Below, piece by piece: positions 20,791 through 32,521 of a stretch of 64,000 bases of DNA (position 1 is the first letter of the stretch; each line of letters starts with the position of its first letter). Position numbers and translations under genes: made by a program. The stretch spans positions 1,054,001 through 1,118,000 of the forward strand of contig JAXBDG010000010.1 of NCBI GenBank assembly GCA_036320915.1, written 5' to 3'. The notes beneath the pieces were generated by a model. That model was not told where the DNA came from. It ran no database searches and was given only the letters and a program-made list of their open reading frames with translations. The DNA is from Linnemannia elongata. Lineage: Eukaryota > Mortierellomycota > Mortierellomycetes > Mortierellales > Mortierellaceae.

Positions 20791-23409
20791 GGTGAGTTTG
20801 GATGTTCAATATAAAAAAAAAAGGAGAGGGGATGAAATAAGATGTGTATGTGTGTGTGGTGGAACAGGGGTAGAGAGTAAAGGTGGTAGGTGCGTGGGAT
20901 ATGCTTAGTCAACAAAAGAGTGGAGAGTGGGGAGTTGATTGTGAGAGTGTGGAGTGGTAAAGAAGGTACGAGTGTAAATGCAAAAGATTAAAAGTAAAAG
21001 AAAAAAAAAAGGTATGTGCAGATGGTATGAAGCAACAGCAAGAAGAATGAAGTGGATTGATGGTGGTAGAATACAAAGTGGAGGGAGAATTAAAGAAGAA
21101 GAAAAAGAAGCAAAGGGAACAAAAAAGAAAAGAAAAGGAATGATGATGAAGAAGAAAAAAAAACAAAAAACACAAAGTGGGATGGCTGTCTTTTATACCT
21201 TTCTGTTCATTATTAGCGGTGCTCACTTCTCCTTCTCCCATGGGTATCGTTTACCCTTCTCTCCTCCTCCTCGGCAATTGTATGGCCGCGTGTAACTACT
21301 GTATACTACACTAATGATGTTCTCCTCCCTTCTAATCGGACTCTTGAAAACCTTGTCCACCAGGATTTGGATGATGATGATGATATTAGGGATGGAAGTG
21401 TCTGTCGGGGATAGAAAATCAATACCGTATCAGACACACAAAATTTGTGATCAGTGATTATTATTCAATTCAATTCAATCACATATTATCGTCCGGCCCT
21501 CATATTTCCGGGATACACAGACAGCACACATAACAACGACGACAACGGCGATCTGTCATTCAATAAACACACCTTCCCTCAAATGATAACGAGCAAACAC
21601 ACACTCACACAAGTAAACAACAACAATGAACAACGAAAACCGACAAAGGGGAACGACAACCCATTAACAATCGATGACTTGACTGCAGGTACAGTGAACA
21701 GCAACCACCATTACTGCTACTACTGCTGCTGCTCCCCTCTTTCCTTCTTTCTCTCTTTAACCCTTCCCTCTTTCTCTCATCTCCCACTCCTTTCTTTTAA
21801 TTCTCTTTTTTATCTTGCAAGCTAATTTTCACAGGCACGAACAAGGTGCAAGACTCTGTCTGATTGCTCGCCTCCTCTGTCCCTATTTAAAATTTAAAAT
21901 GGGTAAACATCTCCCGGTCAAAAAAGATTTCCGACAACTCGTCATATTCCCCCTACTGTCCAACCTTTTGCCCCTCACTTTCACTCTGTGTTCACCATGG
22001 CCATTTCTAATCCTCAGCCTAATTTTCATCGCCCTTTTGGAAATGTTCACTCTGTTACCTCACCTACGGTTTGATTCTCTGTCGATGTTTTCTTACCCTT
22101 CTAAGCTGCGCTATCATGAACAATAAGCCTTCCTACCATCCATCCCATCCCACACTCCCCCACATACATCATATGTTTCCACTGTGCACCGATCTCATCT
22201 CAACAAGCACACTTCAGAAAAAATGAGGAAAGAACGGAAACGGCCTTTTTGCGCCTCGTCTCACAAAGATCAGTAATGAGTCAAGACATGCCTCGTTGGG
22301 CTGGAGTTGTTTTTTTTTTTTCTTTGCATAACAATCAATGATCCCACAGGACGCCACCACCGACAAAGAAAGTGATACAGGTAGCTGTGAGGAGGAGGAA
22401 GGAAGAGCCATACAAAGCAGATATCAATTGGAAAGAGGAATCGTGCAAACAGAAAAACAAAGATCGGTGGTCGGGATTCTGTGCCGCACAAGCAAAATTA
22501 TCCGAGAAGGGAAAGAAGAGAAACGATTTGGAGTGAGGCTCACACATACACACGCAACCATTCAAATACATAAATGTCTCCAGCAGGGTGGAATATGAGC
22601 ACCAGCTGTGCATGTGTATACTACGATATGAACTATGGTATCTATCACAAAAATAGATAGCTTAGCAGTGAAAGCAAAGTAAATAAACTCTATGGCGATA
22701 ACTCCATGAACCCATTGACAATTTGGCAAAAGATCGCCCAGCATTGTGCGAATGAGAATGAAAATAGAAACACCTCAACGTGTCAACGTGAAAAGGGAAG
22801 AGAACGAATGAGAGTGAGAGGTCCAACAAAAGGTGAATGGTTGATTTTTTTGGTCGGGGACCTCATATCAATGTGGCGCCACAAGATGGTGAAAGGGAGA
22901 TATGTTTGCCCTTTTGGATGTCAAGGCACACCGACGGCCCAAGGGAACCAAGAGACCGAGAGGGAATGTAAACCAAAACGAACAAGAGGAAGAAGAAATA
23001 TGCAGGAATAGCGATTTTATTGGGCTGTTGGTGAGCTATGGGAGGATGAAGGATACACGAGGAGCACGGAGGGTGTAAATGTCGATGAGATAGGCAATGG
23101 GGTGTTCCTGTGGACCGATGGGAACAAAATAAGGAAAAGGGGGCGCCAATTGCTCCAGAAAACCTCTGTATGAGCCATCGTTCATTCACTCTCATCGCCA
23201 GCCACTACCGCCAGTGCTTTTCATTACTCAGCAGCTCAAGGGCGCTGGGACATCTCAAATCCCGAAAGTGGGGGGGAGATGAGAGGAGCAAGATTGCCTT
23301 AGGTCTAATCAAATGTGCCAAGTTCATATCCCGCTCATTTTGTATATGTACCCTGTGGAAGCCAAAAGGACGAAATAAAAGGGCGAGAAGGTGATGTGCG
23401 TTATTTTCT

Positions 23410-23462
<53 letters not shown>

Positions 23463-25965
23463 TCCCCACTGCACTGCGGCTGTTGAGCACGTTAATGAGA
23501 GAGAAGGAAGGAAGGGCATTTCTATTTGTTGGTTCCTGGGTCCATCTTTTTGTTTTTTCTTCGAAATAGGACCCACTTTCCCACCTTTATTTTTTTATTT
23601 CTTCGTTCGTTTGATAGGATCTACAAATGGCACACGTCCCCATTGAACCGATGATGGTCCTTTGTCTGTCTTCTCCAGTACAAACGCACACATCACATTC
23701 TCACCACTGGAACGAGAATTGCCCAGGATAGATAGCCAACCATGCACAATATTGCTAATCGGTCATAACGTTTTTCCATCCCCACCTTTTTTTTGTGAAT
23801 GAGTCCCCCCTCCCGTGGGAACACTATGGCGGTATTTTTTGTTTGACGTGCTGTGAGGGAGACTGTAGGCGCTGGGGTGAAGCTGAGTTATCACTGTGCT
23901 GAAAATAACGAGGGTATCCCTGTAGGTGTGTTTCAGGAAATATCGGGCATGGATTTATCCCCGTTCTGTCTTTTTCTTTTTATTGGTTAGCATTCTCCAT
24001 GTTTCTCGATCGCCTCCCCTTGTTTTTTCTTTTTCTTGTATCTCGAGTTGACGTGATCGGGGTTGACTGACCGGCAACCAGACAGGAACATAGGTACAGA
24101 GAGATAACATAACACACAGATTGAAAGACTTCTCATCGTACCCATCTCAAAATCACCTATCACTCGTCGGTCCTTTCTTCATTCCGTGGGTAATGGCTGT
24201 CGCACAAAGGAACCATTGTAAAGAATTCTGTGGCATCATGTCAACCTGGAATTCGAAGTGATGACTCTTATTGTTTGAGATGCTTCTTCCTTTTTTTTTT
24301 TTTCTTTGCCAAAATTTTGAGAATCGGCATTACTCATGGTAACACTGTCTATCCGTTATACATCTTACCTTGGTGATGAACCAAAAGACAAAAACAAAGA
24401 AATGAGTTGAGTACCAGGGAGAGAGTATTAGAAGGACGGATAATTTCCATCCGTGATTTGATGTGAACGTCATTGGACAGCCAACTGCATGAAAGGGGAA
24501 GAGTGGGAGAGGGAGGGGTAAGAATACCCTCCGGAAGAGGTTTCCCCATTTGGCAGACATTTTATTATCCGAGTCCAACACTCACAATGATACACACACA
24601 TTAACGTTGATTGAGTTCTGCAAGTTTATCCTTCTCTCGTTTTTGAGCCACACTCTTGGATACCCACCAATCTCCACACGTACAATTCATTCTAATCTTG
24701 GGAAATGAAGGGCAACCAAGCAGTTTATCTGCCTCAAGCGCATTGGCCACCAAGAACAAGCAAATAAACAAGTCGTCATCTACCTCTGTTTTCCTTTCTT
24801 TTTTTTTTTATTCCTAAACTCCTCCAATCTCTCAACTTTATTGACTGATTATTAACTGATAAGACAAAAGTGATCAGTGTGTTGAACGATCTGATACCGA
24901 TAACCAAGCGACCCTTTCGGATTACAAACAATTACCGATGTATATCCACCATCCTTCTAAGACCCTAAACCTCGACTGTGTTGACAATAACAGCTTGGCG
25001 GCCAAGAGCATTTTTGTTCCACTCCAAGAGCATTCTTCGAAGCAAACGGAACCGATATCGAACACCTCTGTTCGGCTGAGGACGCACAATGTTGTTGGCA
25101 GCTGTAGAGCACTACATCGTAGAATGTACGCATCGCCAGCAATGAGTCGCTCGCAGATGTTTATGGGATAGGGATATTTTCTGGCATTGCTCGAGTAGGT
25201 CATTCAGAATAGGGTAAATCTTTCTTTTCCTCAATAGATCGCGAACCTGGGCTTCTATTTCCCTCTCATTCAGAAAAAAATATATTTGCACTTAGTTGTT
25301 TGTACCCTTCATTTCGATTTTAACGTTAAGTATTTCTGTTGTTTGTTGACATTCTCTTTCACCTTTACTCATCTTCGGTCCAGTTCCCAGCACAATGTCC
25401 CTGTCTTTAGCTATGCAGATCTACAGCCTCAATTTTCTTTTCTCGTTTTGGTGCTGACACTGTTGGGTCATGAGCGATGTAAAGAAGTGTGCTTGTGAAA
25501 TCCACGTATACCTGTTTCTCTCTTATGAATGCGACTTTGCTTCAATAACAATAAAAACAATATTGCACTGCTTCAAAGTGTTGTTCTCGTTTCATTTTAT
25601 TTGTCCGGGCATCTCATCCAAGGAGCTTGCTGCTTCTTGGTTTTCTTAAGCAAGGGGACCCTTTTTTTCATCGCTCGAATAAACAAGATAAAAGCGTGAT
25701 TTAGTGACCAAAGTGGAGGAGCTGACCCATGAACTGATCATCTGTTGCTAACACCTTTTTTTTTCTTATTTATACGCAACCAACGCACATTCTTTCTCAG
25801 CTCTAGCTCACAACAGGGGCGATTGTTAGATTCTCTGCGTGGAGCCGATGCGGAGCGCGCCAGGTCTGTGGAATCTTACACATGATTGGGGTTCTCAAAG
25901 AATGCGTCTAGGGGTTACACGGAACCGAAAGACCGTCTGCACTTTTTTTCTTTTTCTTGATCGCA
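20791..25965. other. Intergenic, 5.2 kb, no gene recognised
   Basis: The first 450 bases are purine-rich on the plus strand (pyrimidine-rich on the coding strand) and form the leader and promoter of the ABC transporter. The rest holds short chance frames, CT tracts near 21750 and several T runs. I see no family signal. Confidence 0.55.
23412..23461. repeat. Poly-T tract of 50 bases
   Basis: An uninterrupted run of T. No coding sequence or element ends are visible around it. Confidence 0.95.
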
Positions 25966-26306
25966 TGGCATCCGTCCTTGCCGTCTTCATATACATGGGT
26001 TGTTGCATGGTTCATAGTTGAATAACAGGAGTGAGAAATGTTTTAAGATGAATGAAATGATTACTAGCGTTGCGTTTTAATAAATACCGTTTACAATGGA
26101 CTCATAAACGCCATTTTGCGTAAAGGGTCCTCCCATACGGTGCCATGAAACTTCTCGCGGCGGTTGTGCCCACTGGACTTTTTATGTACAGAGGGGCCGG
26201 GTTTATACTTACAAGGATAGAGTTGAGGGCTCTGTAGATGGACGTTAAGGTCCTGTACGGTCAAGAACATGACATTACGATTACGCTCCGTGCATATGAC
26301 CAGGTT
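25966..26306 (-). pseudogene. Second diverged fragment of the zinc-finger relic
   Basis: This matches 14212-14598 in the same orientation. Shared blocks include ATAGTTGAATAA, the TACCGTTTA(T/C)AATGG stretch, GCCATGAAA, ACTGGACTTTTTAT, CAGAGGGG and GGCTCTGTAGATGGA. On the minus strand both copies can be read with the same protein piece: TVQDLNVHLQSPQLYPC here against TVQGLDIHLQSPQYYRC in the other copy. Here the next piece (KVQWAQPPREVSWHRMGG) is open where the other copy has stops. It ends without a complete gene on either side and lacks the finger region, so it is a fragment. It shows that the relic belonged to a multi-copy family. Confidence 0.6.
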
Positions 26307-26931
26307 ATCTTTGAGTCTCCTTTAGAATGGTTTCTTTCAAGGATAGACATGTCCACAAGTAAATATACACCTCTTTTGTTGACAATACGTTTAGAAGTCA
26401 CTGTACCATATTCTCTTTTATTTATTTTCTACGGTGTGGCAGCGATGAAGGATGAGGGGGGAAAATGATGGCTATGTGCCGAAGGAGGTTTTTGATGGAG
26501 AGAAAAGAGAAAAGAAAGGGAGGTGCACTAAATGCCAATTGATTCTGATCAAGAAAAAAAAATGAGGGCGATCCCGTGGGCACGGTTGAGACGCATTCGG
26601 TGACGATACCGCTTCGCGAACCTTGGCGCTTCTATGACTTGGCCACAACTGGGACAAGGTGCCATCAAACATGAACCGGTACCTTTTGTTGTTTCCTCTT
26701 TGTTTTCGTATGTCACGCAGTATAATCACCATCATCTCCGTACTCGTAACAGTCAAGTGTCAGACTCCGCAGACCGAAAGAGAGGGAGTGAGAAAAAAAA
26801 AAGGAGGGTAAGTCTATATAGACCATGTTGCACATAGCGTAGAACATCAATCCTTCGCCATCCTATCCCAACCCTTCGCTCCAGGTCCCAGTCACCAACC
26901 TGGACTCCCGCACTCCACCCTACGAGGGAGG
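26307..26931. other. Intergenic, no gene recognised
   Basis: Short frames only; no recognisable signal before the tRNA. Confidence 0.5.
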
Positions 26932-26939
26932 AAAAAAAA
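26932..26939 (-). terminator. Pol III terminator of tRNA-Trp
   Basis: A run of eight T on the minus strand begins seven bases after the tRNA discriminator base, as expected for RNA polymerase III termination. Confidence 0.8.
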
Positions 26940-26946
26940 GGAACAA

Positions 26947-27019
26947 TGGAGAATGAGAGACTTGAACTCCCGACCTTCCGCTTTGGAGACGGACGCGCTG
27001 CCAATTGCGCCAATCCTCC
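26947..27019 (-). tRNA. tRNA-Trp (CCA), no intron
   Basis: The 73 bases on the minus strand fold as a full cloverleaf: acceptor GGAGGAT with ATTCTCC, D stem GCGC/GCGC with a GG-containing loop, anticodon stem TCCGT/GCGGA with loop CTCCAAA (anticodon CCA), variable loop AGGTC, and T arm GGGAG-TTCAAGT-CTCTC, discriminator A. G-T pairs occur in the acceptor, anticodon and T stems. It decodes UGG. No intron is present after position 37. Confidence 0.95.
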
Positions 27020-27585
27020 TTCAGGTTGTCCATGTTTGAGCACTTTTCTGCTCTCTTCCTTTATATCGGATGGAAAATTGAGCTTTCTGGGTTGAAGAGG
27101 AAGGTTGGGAACCAATCAGGTTGCGCAGATTTTGATCATGGTTCCTGAGAGTACTGGGAAGGAAGGAAATGGGATTGAGAAAAAAATATTGGAGCCTCAA
27201 CTTTGTTTTCCGTTTGGCAAGATGTTTTGGCGGTGTTAATTGCAGTGTGAAAAAAGTTAGAAGCGATGCAAGAAAAAGGGAGGGTGGGGGGGAAGAATGA
27301 GTGAAAGCGTGTTAATGAAGACATGTGGATAACGATCGTCGCGATGAGAAAGAACAATATAAGCAGTTCAATTTTTTTATTACTTGTATGGGTGAAGATG
27401 AATGATTATTGATGGGTGTAGTGGTGAGAAGGTGGAGGTTAGGACAGGAAGAAATTATTACGGTGTATGGAAGATGGCTAAATACGAAAAAAGGGATGCA
27501 AGTATGAACCCAGAGGAGGCTAGTAGTGAAGCGAAGTAGGAGGCGAAAGAGGAGTACACTATGTGCAACAAACAAGTGGTGTTTC
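27020..27585. other. Intergenic between tRNA and NF-YA
   Basis: No gene recognised. It contains the 3' flank of the NF-YA gene. Confidence 0.5.
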
Positions 27586-29585
27586 TCAGTCATCCCCGGT
27601 TGGAGTCAAGAGACTGCCGCTTCCATCATCTTCGGGCACCTGGGCGTCCTCCTCGGCGTCCTCCTCATCTCCTTCATCCAATGTCGAGGAGAATGTGGTA
27701 GCTTGTCCTAGAGTTGACTCGGCCAACAAAGTAAAGGATGGATCAGCAACTTCAGTAGGGACCGTGATCGATCCTGAGCTTTCACCCGTCTCTGTGGCTG
27801 CTAAAGGTGGCGTCCTCGTGACGGGTGGAGTGACCGCTGTTGGCGTGTGCTGTGCCGAACTCGTTGGGGTCATGAGAGACGTTGATGTGTTCACGGTCGA
27901 ACCAATGATAGCTGACCCTGGGTGTTGAAAGCCTTGCTGTTGAGTCGATGAAGACCCCTCGGCATTTGGGACAGTTGCAGATACATAATTCTGACTAGCA
28001 GCAACGCTGCCAGATGTCGAGGTGGCGGCAGTCGCTCCTGTGGACGAAAACGTGGTGGCAGAGCCGGGGGAAATCGAACCCACCGAAGACATCGACTGAG
28101 AACGCTCATGAGAGGAAGAGACGGATGCTGGTGCAAGGTCACTTGGAGGATCCAACCATGCCATTGAAGGGACTGAGGATCCTGCAGAAGCGTCAGTCAA
28201 GGGAGATGGATCAACCTGATCCGCAGTCAACAAAGATGGCGCCTCAAATGTCAGGGACAATTGGTTACCCTGCTGAGACGGCAACATCATGCCTGGCTGT
28301 TGGTGTTGAAGCTCATCGCTCTGATGGAACTGTTGGAGGACAGAGGGTTGTTGTTGGTGGTTGTACATTGTGTCAACAACTCCAGACGTAGTTGGCAAGT
28401 GGTGTTGCAGAGGCAACGGGACCTGGGACTGTTGCTGTTGGTGTGGTGTCGGCTGAGATGAGCGTGGAGGATAAGGACGGTGTCGTTGGTCTTGGAAGGC
28501 TTGTTGATGAGGGTCTTGATGGTGCTGTTGCTGCTGTGTGCCCTGCTGTCTCTGCATGAGGATTTGTTGGCTGATGAACTGCTGCTGCTGCTCAGGGGTG
28601 TAGTTGGTGTTGGCGAGGTGCATGTCGCCTCCGACAGGACCAATGCCTCCTTGGGCCTCGAACAATGCCTGAAGTCGATCCAGCTCTGCAATCTCATGCG
28701 AGGTCAAGAATCGCCCTCCTGGGCCGCGGGGTCTTCGCATTGCGTGCTTGTGTCGCGACTCGTGCAAATAAGGCTATTGGATGTATAAGGTGGACCATTT
28801 TAACAGCCAAATACATTGTCAACAACATATTCAAATAAAATAATAAAACTGAGGTGAGCAAGTAACAACTGATCACGGCTGAGAAGTACCTTGCGGATCT
28901 TAGCCATTCGGTTCATCTCCTCCAATTTAGCACGAGCAGCACGCCTCTTCAGGATCCGATGGTACTGCTTGGCATTCACATACAATGGCTCCTCATCGCC
29001 ACCGCCGGGTTGCTGGCCTTGACCACCCGCAGATGCTTCTCCACCGCTGGCTTGGTTTGGAGGCAAAGGAAGATGAGGCTGATGCTGATGGTGCATCTCT
29101 GCTGGGTATGGAGGACCCTGCAGTTGGTGATGAGGCTGGTAGGACTGTTGAGGATGCGAGTGCGGGTGGCCAAAGTCTTGCGAGGAACGGCCTTGCGAAT
29201 GAGGGGACGAAGATCTGGTCGGGCTCTGAGGTGCCATCATTCCCTATGAAAATGAAATGAAGTCTGTGCGTTAGCACGCAATCATATACTCATGAGAAGG
29301 GTAGCAAGGTTTTCTTATGATAGAGACGTGTATGCTTCGGTTCTTACCATAGCAAACTGCTGCTGCTGAAAGTCAGAGTACCGTCCATCCTATCGTATTG
29401 TATCAAGAACATGGGAGAAAAAATATTCACACGGACCAGTCAGCTTTCGTTTGATCAAGGTAAAAGGAGAAATCGTCGCTGTGCGTCATTATTTCAAGGC
29501 TTACTGGGTTCTGGCTGTAGACGACTCCTTGCTGGTAAGGTTGCTGCTGCTGTGGTGGCTGCAGTTGTTGCTGGTGGTGGAGCAT
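27586..29585 (-). CDS. NF-YA / HAP2 subunit of the CCAAT-binding factor
   Basis: Proposed exons are 29505-29585, 29348-29389 (a 42-base microexon), 28890-29243 and 27586-28773, giving 554 residues. The conserved core is complete. The helix that binds the NF-YB/NF-YC dimer (YVNAKQYHRILKRRAARAKL, about 129-148) is followed, across an intron placed after KIRK, by the DNA-binding segment (YLHESRHKHAMRRPRGPGGR, about 161-180), which contacts CCAAT. The rest is Gln/Pro/Ser/Thr-rich, as expected of activation regions. The start is the least certain part: ATG at 29585 is followed by HHQQQLQPPQQQQ, but an additional upstream exon is possible. NF-Y regulates respiration, nitrogen and redox genes in fungi. 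It is transcribed divergently from IMP3. Confidence 0.88.
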
Positions 29586-30129
29586 AGGTTCTTTAGACTT
29601 TCTATTGTTGTCGGCTGTAGTTGGAGGAAGACGGTACTTGATTACTGGTGGGCACACGACAGCTGAGGAGTTGGTAAGCACAAGTTCTCCAGCAGAACTA
29701 AAAAGGTGTAAAGTGGTGAGTTGAGTAGTCAGTTGAAAGAGGATGGTTGTAAAACGAGGAGGAGTGGGGCAAGGTGAGTAAGTAGGCGGGGATGGAAGTG
29801 GGGCGAGAAAAGGGTTCAAATCGATCCTTGGGCAAAGCGGGGTAAAGAAGAAAAAGAAGGGTGTGAGTTCGGTGCGGGATGGTGGCGCGCCTGACTCGCT
29901 ATCTCACTTTCTGTTATTTGAAACACCGTGAAAAAAAATGAAAAAAAAGACGATCTGTCACGGGACAAGCAGTCTCACATTTTGAGTGGCTTTGTTCTGT
30001 TTGTCCCTTCCCGCTCTGTTCTTTTTTCTTTTTTTTTTTTTTCCTTGACCTGGAAGTGTATTGTAGGCACAAAGACAAGGCATCGTCTTTCAACAACACC
30101 CTCGACTTCCATCAAACACAACAACCGCC
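29586..30129. promoter_or_regulatory. Shared divergent promoter interval, NF-YA and IMP3
   Basis: This is 544 bases between two divergent start codons, with T and A runs near 29933 and 30025 and a pyrimidine-rich leader ahead of IMP3. No specific operator could be assigned. Confidence 0.5.
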
Positions 30130-30949
30130 ATGCGTCAACTGTCCCATCACGAACAAAAGCTCCTCAAGAAGGTCGACTTCTTGCAATGGAAGTCGACCGA
30201 GAACGTGCGTGAGGTCAAGGTCATGCGCAGATACCACATCCAGAAGCGCGAGGACTATATCAAGTAAGCAAGGGCACAAGGATTATACACAGGGAGCAAG
30301 AACAGGCGCAACAAGGGCTTTTCCTTGTAGCGCTTTTGCATAGGAGCAGAGGAGCAAACATCGAAATCTACAAGCACATAAGTTAACATCGAACATACTC
30401 TATGCACTTCATTTACCTTAGGTACAACAAACTCTGTGGAAGCATCAAATCTCTCGCCAACAAAATCTCACTTCTCCCACCTCAGGACCCCTTCCGTTCC
30501 AAGCAGGAGGAGGTTTTGCTGGAAAAGTTGTACAACATGGGCATCATCACCGCTCAGAAGCAGTTCTCGCAGGTTGACAAGATCACCGTCTCGGCATTCT
30601 GTCGTCGTAGACTCCCCATTGTAATGTGCCGTTTGAAGATGGCAGAGACAGTCAAAGAGGCTGTCACTTTTGTTGAGCAGGGGCATATCCGCGTCGGACC
30701 AGAGACTGTCAGTGATCCAGCATACTTGGTGACCCGCAACATGGAGGACTTTGTCACCTGGGTTGATACTTCCAAGATTAAGAGAAAGATCATGAAGTAC
30801 AACGACAAGGTAAGCAATTGTACACAGTACTGTTCCCGGGCATGTCTGAATTGATTTGCTGTATGTTATGGCAATAATCTAACACGTTCCTTCTTTTACT
30901 CTGTTAACTCTTCACAATTTTATAGTTGGACGACTTCGATCTTTTGTAA
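30130..30949 (+). CDS. IMP3: U3 small nucleolar ribonucleoprotein IMP3
   Basis: Three exons, 30130-30263, 30422-30809 and 30926-30949, give 181 residues, the family's normal length. The protein has the S4-like N-terminal region ([17 protein letters not shown]) and an S4 RNA-binding fold in the second half ([15 protein letters not shown] ... [13 protein letters not shown]), and ends in the short acidic LDDFDLL. The last exon encodes only seven residues plus the stop. IMP3 joins MPP10 and IMP4 in the nucleolus and helps U3 snoRNA pair with pre-rRNA for the early cleavages that release 18S rRNA. The junctions GTAAGC/TAG keep frame exactly. Confidence 0.95.
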
Positions 30950-31314
30950 AACAACTCTTCATCCTCTGTACACTATCATTCCCGCATTCATTCTAATAAA
31001 TTTAACCCATAAACATTTGCATTCCATGGAAAAGAGAAATTTCGGGCTATCTGGATCTGTACTCTCTGCGACACATCAACGTCAGTAATATTCACTGATA
31101 GTTTGGTCTGTACAGTTGGCCAAGTTGGCTCAGATATCATGCATGGAGATAGCGCAGGATTATTTCCAAGGCAACACAGAATGCAAATCACTCCGGGCCA
31201 AGCCACAGGTCCGTGGTTTTTCGGTGTTTTTTGTGTGCGGCCTCCGACAGTGAACGATTGATCCATCACACCCTCCCTCCTCTCTCTCTCTCCCTCTCCA
31301 TCACATACCTCACT
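30950..31314. other. Intergenic between IMP3 and QCR7
   Basis: Contains the IMP3 3' end (AATAAA-like sequence near 30994) and the QCR7 leader, which ends in a CT-rich tract just before the ATG. Confidence 0.6.
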
Positions 31315-32225
31315 ATGTCTGGCATCACCCTCGTCAACCAGGTCAAGGCCTCCAAGTTCTTGTCCGGCATTCTCCAGCCCGTCGCCAATGCCTTCGTCAA
31401 CGCTTCCGGCTACCGCAAGCTCGGTGCGTTTCCCCTTCTTTCTCGATTCTCCTATTGAGCACTTTCCACGATTTTTTCCGAACGTGTCTCTTACCTCGGA
31501 AAAGCCGACATACAACCACGCCAACTCATCAACGCAGATCATCGACCTACGGCGACCTTATTTTTTATGGATTCGGTTGCAAGCATGGGGGCAAGGGATG
31601 ATTGCGATGTCTGGTCGACGACACCAGTTTGACTTATGGCCGGATGAGTTCAAGGCGGTATCGGAACCCTATATGACAGGCACCAGTTCGGACATTCCGC
31701 TGACCAGGAACGTGGTGTCTGATCCAGGACGTTTTTCATCGGATAAGAGATGCCACGAATGCCTTTTGGAACACTCAGGACTTTGTTTTTACGATCATCA
31801 CGCGCGGAACACCAACTTGTGCTTACAGGACCCTGACAGGGCACCCTTTTACGACCAGCCGTAATGGATAGGGATTTTCATATCGGAAAAAAACAACTAA
31901 GAACGCCAAGAGCAAGAGTATTTACACCTCAATCGAGGTCTCTTTCTTCGCGTCCCTAATAGGTTTGCGTTACGACGATGTCCTCCGTGAGGAGACCGAC
32001 ATCATCCGTGAGGCTGTCAACCGTCTCCCCGACAACGAGGGCTACGAGCGTGTCTACCGCATGAAGGTCGCCTTCCAGTACTCCCTCTCCCACACCATCG
32101 CCACCAAGGAGAACACCCTCAAGCCCGAGGACGATATCCGCTACCTCACCCCCGTCATCGATGAGGTCGCTGCCGAGTTTGCTGAGAAGGAGGACTTCAA
32201 CAACATCAAGTCCTACTCCAAGTAA
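31315..32225 (+). CDS. QCR7: Ubiquinol-cytochrome c reductase subunit 7 (14 kDa, UQCRB-type)
   Basis: Two exons, 31315-31423 and 31963-32225, separated by a 539-base intron, give 123 residues. The second exon carries the conserved block GLRYDDVLREE, then VYRMKVAFQYSLSH and the acidic DDIRYLTPVIDEV, as in the complex III 14 kDa subunit. The protein lies on the matrix side of the bc1 complex near cytochrome b and is needed for assembly. Codons end strongly in C or G, as expected of a highly expressed gene. The intron is long for the window and contains no recognisable gene of its own. Confidence 0.95.
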
Positions 32226-32521
32226 ATTTGATCCACCCTTCATAAAAACCGCTTATCAACCACCACCACCAACGCCCACAACCCAACTCTCCACAACAAT
32301 CAACCCGACAAACTCGAACAATTGACAAACCATTCAAATGCCAGTCAGTTCATAATAGACCGTCAATGGCAGCCGTGTAAGGATCCCAATGTCAGCACAC
32401 TGCGCGCAACATTAAATTATCAAAACTTTTTTCATGACAAGTCGTCAGATGCGGGTGCGCGATGGTCGTCATTATATGAGCGTGGACACAATATGGTGTT
32501 TTTATTAGGATTGGATATCAT

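Noticed and set aside
31424..31962. Separate gene inside the QCR7 intron (158-residue frame overlapping it)
   Set aside because: The frame overlaps the QCR7 exon antiphase and shows no family signal; the intron edges give a perfect QCR7 protein.
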